From: Ceratodon purpureus
Lineage: Eukaryota; Streptophyta; Bryopsida; Pseudoditrichales; Ditrichaceae
Assembly (NCBI GenBank): GCA_014871385.1
Contig: CM026432.1
Coordinates: forward strand, 6,039,224-6,103,223
Direction of reading: 5' to 3'
DNA: 64,000 nucleotides
A model generated the notes under the pieces. That model had not been told where the DNA came from and searched no databases. It was given only the letters and a program-made list of their open reading frames with translations. Positions 56,401-64,000 of this stretch are shown here, in pieces. The first letter of the stretch is position 1. The number at the start of each line of letters is the position of its first letter. A program made the translations under genes and the position numbers.

Positions 56401-58600
56401 ACAATTGCCAATGCCAATCTTATAATGAATACACTTAATCAAAAATACTAAAAATTTGTGTTGAAACATTTGAATTGATAAAAAACCATATTAGTTTTTC
56501 ACAAAATGTTGTATTATATGTCAATATCCTCTGTATAGAGTCTTGATTGTTTAAATACCATTTGCAAAGAATGTACCTTCAACATTGCATAATTGTAGCT
56601 CTAATAATTCCATACAAAATCATTCTTTCAAAACCTTAATCCCTAAAAATCCAAGCGTTTTTTGGACCTCCAAAACCAAAAACTGCGATTTTCTACCACC
56701 TTGTTGCAATTGAGGTATGGTCAAAGTTTTTCTATTTTATTGTACTTTCAACAGCATGATCTTAAACCTAGCTACTATTGAAATTTCCATGTACAATTTC
56801 AGCCATTGGATCTGCACCATTTGTGAGATCGTAATGTTCAAAGTTGATGCAAAATGTTTTTTGGACAATATATTGAAAAGCATAGTCTACTTTGTGCAAA
56901 AGAGGACTTCATGATTGTTACTTCAAAGACTTTTCCATATTTTTTTCCATGTAAATAACTAAGTTGAGAATGACCATGCAACTTTTGAAGACTCGTTTGA
57001 CTTTTTGTACCTTCATGCAAATTACTTTCCAGAACGAGGTATAAAAACAATGATTTGATCAAATATGAATCACCTCAATAGTATTAACTTTACCTAAAAA
57101 AATGAACGGTGATTCGGTACCTGTGTAAGTTTTTGAATTTCAAGCAAATTTATTTTTGAAAAATTCTTAAATCTTAAATTAAAAAAAGGAAAAAATTACG
57201 AGAAAAATGGAAGCTTGGCCTTGTAAATTTTGAAGGCTGCCCTTGTGCAATTCATAAAATATCCAACTTGGGTCACTTGGAATATGAGAAGGAATTTGGT
57301 TATGAAAAGAAAAAAAATAATAAATAAAAATTAAAAATCATAAAAAATTAAAAGTTCTTTTCTGCCCGTTTTGGACTTGAAAAACTAAAATTTCAAGATG
57401 AAGGTTTTAAAATTAGAATTTGACTTTGCATTTTTTACCACATATACTTTGTAGTATAAGGAACATCCGGTAAAAACCTTAGGCAAAAATATAAATTTAA
57501 CCCCCTCATCTAGACTGTCCGAAATAGCTAAAAGTTGTTTTGGCTTTCTTGGATTTTTAGGGGTTAAACAAACTCCAAGTTTTTGCTTCAAACATCTTAT
57601 TGAATTCCACTATTTGAAATCCAATTCCAAACCATTTTAGCAAGCAACCAGGCTAATGGATTTGGAAGAATCCATCAATGATCAATTGATGATTGTTTTC
57701 TCATTTGCTTTACTAGTCCCTCTGTCAACTTTTGTTTTTGTATTAAATGATCTCCATTCCTACAATCAAAGAAAGACCAGGTTGCCCACTTGTACACTTG
57801 AGCATGTGCACACTTAGAAGAATTCTTTTGCCAAAATCTAATTACAATAAAGAAATAGGCTTAATAGAAAAAGAATACTTCTATATTCCTTTAAAGATTG
57901 TATAGTTTTATATATCCAAATTTTCATTTCAAAAATTCCCATCTAAAATTGGCATTTTAAAAACCTTTGTAAAATCCCAATTGTTCATATAAACATCAAG
58001 GACAATGTTAATATATGGAAATTAACATTGTACACTTGAGCATGATGGTACAATTCTTTTGCCAAAATCTAATTACAATAAAGAAATATCTATTTTACAA
58101 AATTATTTGCATAATAACTTTTCATTGAATTCTTCATAGAGGAAAACTTTGTTACTCAATGGAGTGATTTTAAATGCAAAAGATGTGTGTATGTATATTC
58201 TTTACATATCTTTGCAATCAAATTTTAAAAAGTCACCACCAATTATTTTCAATAAAATATATTGTAAATTCATAAAAATTGGCTTTAAAAATCCACCAAA
58301 AATTAGAATTTTACTTTTTTCAAATTGAAACTTCGTATGCTTAAGTGGGATTGGCTAAGAATTGAGTGATAATTTTGCAAAATAACACGGACCAATTTTA
58401 TTGTACAAATATTTGAATGCCTCAAAAAAGCATCACGTATCTTTGTTGTAGGCAAATGTACATTGATAGCAAGTTTGTTCATCCTTAAACAAATATTTTT
58501 TTTTTGGAAAAATAAGGATCATCTTTTAAAAATTTGGTTTTTTTGTTTTTTCAAAAATAATAAAAATAGCCTTAAATAGACTAAAAATAGAAAAGTATCA

Positions 58601-59689
58601 CGAAACATATTTTGTCTATTTTTTCTATTTTTTCTATTTTTAGAACCATTTATGAACTAACCAACTTCACACACCTCCAGACGCAGATCGCCGGACGCTG
58701 CCCCCGACGCCGACGCGCGTCGGAGGCGCGGCTGCTTGCGCCGAAGAAGCCATGGCCGATGGCTGGCTCCTCCCTCACAGTTCACACCCACGAGCCCACG
58801 CCGCCATCGTCGCACCATCGCCCTCCCTCGCGCATTTGCTGCCTCCCTCCCCCACATGCCCACATCCCCAGATCCCCCTTCGTAGCACCCACCAAAAAAA
58901 ACCGCACCGAAATCCACACCCTGTGCAGAAAATTCTCCTCCATCAAACCACCTTCACAACCTACCTCACTCCTGCTCCTTCCTCCCTCTCACCGTCCTCT
59001 CCCAATTCCATCCTCTGCAAGACCACCTTCCTCACAAGCAGAACGCCGGGGTAAACCATCACCCCTCTTCGAGACCTCTCTGGTAGTGGATTAGGTTTGC
59101 AAGCCGTTCCATCTGCGGACTGTTTTTTTTTGGGGGCTTTCCCTCGGTGTAGTGTCTGAATTCGATTCCCCACATGGGCCACCGTTTTGCTGCATCCCAC
59201 TAAGCTTGAAAGGCAGAAGGAAAAGTTTCATCGGGTTTTGGAGAGTATTTGCCACTAGGTTAGGTTCACGAGCTGCGTGAGAGTACTTTGTTTTTGTTTT
59301 TCTCTTGCTTCGTCCAATCTATTCTCCTTAGGGAGCTTGCAAAGCTAGAAAGGTAGGAGCAATTCGGAGCGTTTTCAGAGAAGTCGCTGCTGTTAGGGTT
59401 TACAGTAGCTGGTTTGTCGTGTTTTTTGTGGTACTGTGTTTGTTTGTTTGGGTTTTCAGGGATTGCATGAGGTGGGATATGGTTACTGGATGTTAGTGTG
59501 CTGCTGGAGAGAGAGAGAGAGAGAGCATGCCAGCTGATGATCAATTTTGAGTGTAGAGCGTTTGAGAGGACATTGTGAAGCGTGGGCGTGGGCGTGGGCG
59601 TGGGCGGAGGGATGGGGTATTGGCGTGGTACTGGTTTGAGGGAGTGTTGAGGTGTGGAAGAGAGGGAGGTGGGTTTGGTTTTAGATTTG
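58601..59689 (+). promoter_or_regulatory. Promoter and leader region of the IPUT1-like gene
   Basis: GC rises sharply at 58670. A C-rich stretch (58800-59060), a GA microsatellite (59511-59526) and a GTGGGC repeat (about 59580-59610) precede the ATG. The 160-codon ORF at 58612-59094 is Pro/Ser-rich, unlike a protein, and is read as leader sequence. Confidence 0.45.
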
Positions 59690-61378
59690 ATGCAAGGAGC
59701 GTTAGTGAGGAGGACTAGAGCTTGCACGATGGTTAGGGGATGGGTTTCATGTGCGCTATGTGTCCTGATGCTGTGCACGAGTGTGTGCGCTTCGCCAATT
59801 TCGCGAGGTTTGCCTGCGGAGAGTGTGATTCGGAAGAGTCGGACTGAGCAGGCGTATGCGACGCTTTTGTACGGGGATGAGTTTCTACTTGGGGTGAGGG
59901 TTTTAGGGAAGTCGCTGCGGGACACAGGCGTGACGAAGGATATGGTTGCGCTGGTTTCGGATGGGGTCTCGGACGGTGGGATCCGGCTTTTAGAAGCGGA
60001 TGGGTGGATTGTGGAGCGCATTGAGCTGCTTGCGAACCCTAATTCCAAGCGCCCCACGCGGTTCTGGGGCGTTTACACGAAGCTCAAGATTTTCAACATG
60101 ACTGACTACAGGCGCGTCGTGTACCTCGATGCTGATACGATCGTCACTCGCAGCATCGAGGATCTTTTTGAATGCCAGGGGTTCTGCGCGAACCTGAAGC
60201 ACTCCGAGCGGTTAAACTCTGGGGTCATGGTTGTTGAGCCCTCTAGTCGTCTCTTTGAGGACATGATATCGAAGGTGCAAACCACGTACTCCTACACTGG
60301 TGGAGATCAGGGTTTTCTGAACTCATACTATGTGGGTTTCGCTGACGCTGAGCTTTTCAACCCGGACCTTTCACCTGAAATTCGCAAAGCTCTTCCCAAG
60401 AAAATGGAGCGTCTTAGCACGCTTTACAATGCCGATGTTGGTCTGTTCGCGTTGGCGAACAAGTGGATGGTCGACGCCAGTGAGCTTCGAGTGATTCATT
60501 ATACACTCGGACCCCTCAAGCCGTGGGATTGGTACACGGCATGGCTTCTGGAGCCCGTGAAGATGTGGCAAGACATTAGGGTAACCCTAGAGGAAAATCT
60601 CCCTGGAACAGGTCAAGGCCGCGATCCGCACACGAGCCTTATCACATGGTCTCTCTTCCTGATTCCGTTTCTGGTATTGTGCTACATCAAGCGAACATTC
60701 CTCGTTCAAATCCAGAAAGACCTCTTCGGTCTTCTGTGCAGCGGCTCTGTGTTCTGCACATACGCTCGCCAGCTTTGGTACAAGTACAAGCCGGGAGCGA
60801 CTTTACCCAGCTACTCTGCCCTCGCTGCGGCCATTCCCAATGGCTGTAAGCACCAGGGATGTCCGAAGGACTCAAATGTGTCCTGCCGAGTTCCCAAGCA
60901 CCTGGGAATCTCTGCCATTTCTGTCTGTTTCTTCTCATTGTTTTTCTCTCTCGGATTAGCTGCCTTTCTAGTTCCCAGACAAGTGATGCCCTGGACGGGA
61001 TTACTCCTGACCTACGAGTGGACGTTCTTCACATTCTTCATGCTGTTCTGGAAGTATCTCGATCATGTGTACTCTTTGGGAAGGAACTCGGCTACCAAGT
61101 CTCTGACTGTAGCCGAAGAGATTATGTATAGTGCAGACAAACTGCATTCGAAGAACTCGGTTTCGTGGGATACCGAGACGTGCTTATATGGTATTGTCAC
61201 AGCATTTGTTGCTCTTCTCATCCCTGCTCTCCCTCATATTGTGGGAACCACTGCCATTTTCGGCAGAGCTGGTCTTATGGTGTCAGGTGGATTTCTGCTC
61301 GCTATAGTGGCCACTTACTCTGCTGAGCATCTTGCTACCCACTGGTTTCTCAAGGGCCATGATGATTGTAGTCACTAG
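59690..61378 (+). CDS. IPUT1: GT8 glucuronosyltransferase, IPUT1/PGSIP6-like (inositol phosphorylceramide)
   Basis: 562 aa from the first ATG (59690); the ATG at 59729 is equally possible and places a signal sequence (MVRGWVSCALCVLMLCTSVC) at the very start. The GT8 domain covers about residues 45-285. It begins AYATLLYGDEFLLGVRVLGK and has the metal-binding D147-A-D149 in VYLDADTIV. It also has LNSGVMVV, TGGDQGFLN, and the H270-x3-G-P-L-KPW motif. The C-terminal half has about five hydrophobic segments (near SLFLIPFLVLCYI, ISVCFFSLFFSLGLAAF, WTFFTFFMLFW, IVTAFVALLIPALP and FLLAIVATYSAEH), typical of IPUT1 and unlike xylan GUX enzymes. In Arabidopsis IPUT1 adds glucuronic acid to inositol phosphorylceramide in the Golgi, the first step of GIPC sphingolipid head-group building. 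Intronless. Length fits the family (about 540 aa). Confidence 0.85.
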   Translation: MQGALVRRTRACTMVRGWVSCALCVLMLCTSVCASPISRGLPAESVIRKSRTEQAYATLLYGDEFLLGVRVLGKSLRDTGVTKDMVALVSDGVSDGGIRLLEADGWIVERIELLANPNSKRPTRFWGVYTKLKIFNMTDYRRVVYLDADTIVTRSIEDLFECQGFCANLKHSERLNSGVMVVEPSSRLFEDMISKVQTTYSYTGGDQGFLNSYYVGFADAELFNPDLSPEIRKALPKKMERLSTLYNADVGLFALANKWMVDASELRVIHYTLGPLKPWDWYTAWLLEPVKMWQDIRVTLEENLPGTGQGRDPHTSLITWSLFLIPFLVLCYIKRTFLVQIQKDLFGLLCSGSVFCTYARQLWYKYKPGATLPSYSALAAAIPNGCKHQGCPKDSNVSCRVPKHLGISAISVCFFSLFFSLGLAAFLVPRQVMPWTGLLLTYEWTFFTFFMLFWKYLDHVYSLGRNSATKSLTVAEEIMYSADKLHSKNSVSWDTETCLYGIVTAFVALLIPALPHIVGTTAIFGRAGLMVSGGFLLAIVATYSAEHLATHWFLKGHDDCSH

Positions 61379-62293
61379 GAGAATACGTCACTCTTGTTTC
61401 ATGGATACCACCTATCAACCTTCTCTTCGCTTCTGTCAACTTGACCGGATTCATCAGAGCATGCTTACGTCGTGGATAGAACTGGAAGGCAGATCGTTCG
61501 GAGCAGGCAACAAGTGTTTCTGTAGTGGCAGCTTGTTTCGGTTTGATGAGTCATGGATCTCCTGAGGAGATGCTTGCTGTATAGGGTCTCTGTGGACCAT
61601 TCGGAGGTTGTCAGGAATAGAAATATTGTGATGTTCATATCAAAAGAACTTCAAAATTCAGTGGATTATGGTGGGCTATGATTGATAAATTTGATTTTAG
61701 TTTGGATGGAAGGAAATGTGCCTTTGCTAATGCCTGATTGCTGTGACTGGTAGACGATATTCACTTAGGACATGTATAGTCACTTAGAATATGTATAACA
61801 CCTTGTTCACATTGAGTTTTAATGAGATGAAGCTCAATAGGACTGAAATTTTCCATTGATTTGGCATAACGAGCACCAGCACCAGCACTATGAGTACTCT
61901 CAGGCATTGGCAGCTGGAAGGTATCCAGCCTTATACCAATTGTTCGTAATAGTTCTGCGTCTAATTATGTCTCAATCCTGTGACGAAAAGACTCCAATCT
62001 TGAGTTCAGGATTAAATGCACATTTCATGAATATAGAGTGAAAGCTGACTTGCTTGTGAATGGTCTGCAAACCATTTGGTACCAGGGAGAAAAGGGAGAC
62101 TTCGAAATTTCAACAAGAACATGAGTAAATAAATGTTCACAAGCACAAATTGCAGGAAAGCCGGCAAGAAGGAAAGTGACAACTGCAGGACCCCCGTAAC
62201 GCAATATGATCTTGTAAAGAATAGTACTAGACTGAGATTGCACAGGCCCTAAGCTCATATCTATGTAGCTGTTCACTTCATCTGTGGAATGTT
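61379..62293. other. Convergent 3' region between the IPUT1-like gene and the kinase-like gene
   Basis: The two genes are transcribed toward each other. Only short, unrecognisable ORFs occur; the stretch probably holds both 3' UTRs. Confidence 0.6.
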
Positions 62294-63955
62294 TTAGATA
62301 CATCTGGCTACAATCGTGTCGTCAATCTGGTAGCTAAACAAGTTAGAATTCTCGTTTATTAGACCTTGTTTCCGAAGCTTAGAATTCTCGTGTATTAGAC
62401 CTAGGCTCCGAAGCTTTGCAAACCTAAGCATCCTCCACATATCTGAGAAATTTGGCCGGTCAAGGACGTTGGACTTCAAACCGCTGGTTATACAGAACTT
62501 CAAATAGTCCGGACAAGTATTTGGTATTCTCGGTCTTATGGCTCTCTTCTTTATCGCTTCCAGATCTTCACCGGAAGGTGATCGTCCACTTAAAACTTCA
62601 ACACACATGATGCTAAAGTCAAATGAGTCTTCGGAAAACAGTTCTTGATTTGAGCTCATTACTTTATCTTTCGCAAGTCCAAAGTCTCCCACTTTCACCT
62701 GCAAGAAACCCTCAGCAGAAAGCTCAGGCAACTCATCTTTAGGCAGAGATCTTACGAGAATATTTTTGGTTTTCAAATTGTTGTGAACAACATTTTTGCT
62801 GTGCATGTGCCACACGGCCTTAGCCACTTGCAGCATAATATCAATAGCGACTGAGTTCGAAAATGGCAAGCTCGTTTTTCCATCCTTTGCAGCTGCAATG
62901 TGATCCCCTAGATTTGAAGACATGCGCTCCATGAGTATGTAAGATTTTGAGTCCGATTCGTCCTCCAAATAAGTCTCCTCCAAATCTGATCCTGCTTCAA
63001 CGTATGATTCATCCTCCGATGGTGGTGCAGGGTCCCGATATAAATCAACCTCGGAATCAACAATTTCAGCCTCCCAATAGCCGAAGGACTGAACAATGTG
63101 AGGATGGTGAAGACTTTTCACAATTCTGGTTTCCCGTTGGTTATCAAAACCTTTATCGTAAGTGTGGACCATTTTGAGCGCACAATCATAACCGCACCAT
63201 TCTACTTGACTCACACCTCCACTCACACCAACCCCAATATTGGCTTTCATGGTTTTAATTTCATTCAGCTCCCGCTTGGATGCTATCTCATCTGGAAGCT
63301 TCGGGAAGTCCTTGGTTGGTACCTCATCTCTCAATACAGAATGTATATGAATAGAGAGCAGATAAGCACGATGCTCCCTCGTTCCAAGTTCACTGGTAGT
63401 GTAGCATTTCTGAAATTCCTCAGCCTTGCTCAGTAGAAGTTTTTTGTCTTTTAGAGCCGCTTCCTCAAGTTCATTATTGCTTGAAGTCAGATCCTTCAAC
63501 TTCGTCTCAAATTCTCGATCGATACGTTTCAAAGAATCTATTTCTTCGTCTACCATTTTTATATAATATTCCAGGTTCCGTTTACTCTGCGCAGAATCAC
63601 TCACAATTTTCAAGATCGATGTCCACCACCGTAGGTGGAGAATAAGATCCAGGATGTCCTCCTTGATCGCCAGCAGGATGAATGCTGTTTCAGGCCACAG
63701 CGAATCCGGACTTCTGCAGCACTTTTGCACTAGGATTTCAGCTTGCTTGATCACATAGTAGAGTTGTACCAATGTCACCCGCCTGCTCTCGCACACATCT
63801 GGCCATCCGGTAAGAAGGCAACTGTTTGTTTCTGAAAGCTCACGAGTTAGATGCATACAGAGATTTTCGTTGAATTCAAGTGCACCACCTTCCACCAAGT
63901 CTACTGCTCGGTCAATAGAAGCCACTGAATATTTAAGGTAGGTAGCTTGGTCCAT
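62294..63955 (-). CDS. MLKL/DUF1221-like protein with a probable pseudokinase domain
   Basis: 553 aa, single exon, ATG at 63955. Residues 1-130 form a helical N-terminal domain (LVQLYYVIKQAEILVQKCC, then W at the DUF1221-like position), followed by a coiled-coil-like linker (about 145-190). The kinase-like domain is about 235-520: a Gly-rich loop GVGVSGGVSQVEW, K261 in CALKMV, an acidic insertion (about 290-325), HNNLKTKN at 391-398, and D424 in GDFGLAK. The catalytic loop has Asn in place of both Arg and Asp of HRD. The activation segment after DFG is short and lacks a recognisable APE motif before FDFSIMCVEVLSGRSP. Both losses point to a pseudokinase. Arabidopsis proteins with this layout are plant MLKL proteins, immune-related pseudokinases; the link here is inference from architecture. 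The C-terminus has a short repeat (GL(I)-x-ENS-x-L). Confidence 0.65.
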   Translation of the reverse strand: MDQATYLKYSVASIDRAVDLVEGGALEFNENLCMHLTRELSETNSCLLTGWPDVCESRRVTLVQLYYVIKQAEILVQKCCRSPDSLWPETAFILLAIKEDILDLILHLRWWTSILKIVSDSAQSKRNLEYYIKMVDEEIDSLKRIDREFETKLKDLTSSNNELEEAALKDKKLLLSKAEEFQKCYTTSELGTREHRAYLLSIHIHSVLRDEVPTKDFPKLPDEIASKRELNEIKTMKANIGVGVSGGVSQVEWCGYDCALKMVHTYDKGFDNQRETRIVKSLHHPHIVQSFGYWEAEIVDSEVDLYRDPAPPSEDESYVEAGSDLEETYLEDESDSKSYILMERMSSNLGDHIAAAKDGKTSLPFSNSVAIDIMLQVAKAVWHMHSKNVVHNNLKTKNILVRSLPKDELPELSAEGFLQVKVGDFGLAKDKVMSSNQELFSEDSFDFSIMCVEVLSGRSPSGEDLEAIKKRAIRPRIPNTCPDYLKFCITSGLKSNVLDRPNFSDMWRMLRFAKLRSLGLIHENSKLRKQGLINENSNLFSYQIDDTIVARCI

Positions 63956-64000
63956 CCTGCACGAAAATAGTTGACCATTTCATCAATTAATCGAAGGTTG

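Larger units (their letters stand above)
52331..58600. other. AT-rich region without a convincing gene
   Basis: ORFs are short and random-looking. Two local tandem duplications were found at 53203 and 53296. Most of 53.9-58.6 kb is strongly AT-rich. No transposon proteins or RNA genes were recognised. Confidence 0.6.

Noticed and set aside
58612-59094. 160-codon Pro/Ser-rich ORF upstream of the IPUT1-like gene
   Set aside because: C-rich leader composition keeps several frames open; no conserved features are visible.
1-64000. tRNA, rRNA or other RNA genes
   Set aside because: No cloverleaf-compatible A and B boxes or rRNA-like sequence were noticed on reading. A covariance-model scan was not possible here.

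Overview
The window looks like nuclear DNA of a land plant, most likely a moss. The right end carries two intronless plant genes: a GT8 sphingolipid glucuronosyltransferase of the IPUT1/PGSIP6 type, and a single-exon kinase-like protein with an N-terminal helical domain resembling the DUF1221 / plant MLKL family. Elsewhere there are short GT-AG introns, TATA boxes 50-120 bp upstream of start codons, an F-box-like protein, a plant SPH (self-incompatibility S1) protein, MITE-like inverted repeats and long AT-rich gene-free stretches. No RNA genes, CRISPR arrays or LTR retrotransposons were recognised. Family assignments come from reading motifs, not from searches.

Layout. (1) 1-17 kb is a gene-bearing accessory region. 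It holds a small basic protein (-), an intact 1447-aa Mutator-like (MULE) transposase with a WRKY/GCM-type zinc finger, a DDE core and a SWIM finger, two paralogous coiled-coil/RING-H2 proteins, a secreted protein with two SPH domains, an unrecognised minus-strand gene and an F-box-like gene. (2) 17-28 kb is AT-rich with no convincing gene. (3) 28.9-42.9 kb holds two possibly related genes of unknown family on either side of a 10.5-kb array of eight near-identical 1.24-kb units. Two units carry a nested 325-bp duplication. The array is followed by a roughly 900-bp polypyrimidine tract. (4) 43-58.6 kb is mostly AT-rich and non-coding, with two MITE-like elements and a probable two-exon small gene. 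(5) 58.6-64 kb holds the IPUT1-like gene (+) and the MLKL-like pseudokinase gene (-).

The most striking feature is a 14-bp palindrome, TGGCGCCGGCGCCA, made of two abutting GGCGCC palindromes. It occurs 29 times (19 perfect, the rest with 1-3 changes), plus four TGGCGCCA half sites, all between positions 83 and 43,999. The array contributes eight of the perfect copies, one per unit. None occurs in the last 20 kb, which includes the two ordinary plant genes. Sites often lie 180-350 bp upstream of start codons and in clusters spaced about 300-370 bp. Some match the E2F consensus WTTSSCSS. This marks the left 44 kb as a distinct island whose genes may share one DNA-binding regulator. The proteins encoded there (transposase, two RING proteins, F-box-like protein, double SPH protein) would make a coherent mobile or selfish cargo set, but that is inference. 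The left end of the island lies outside the window.
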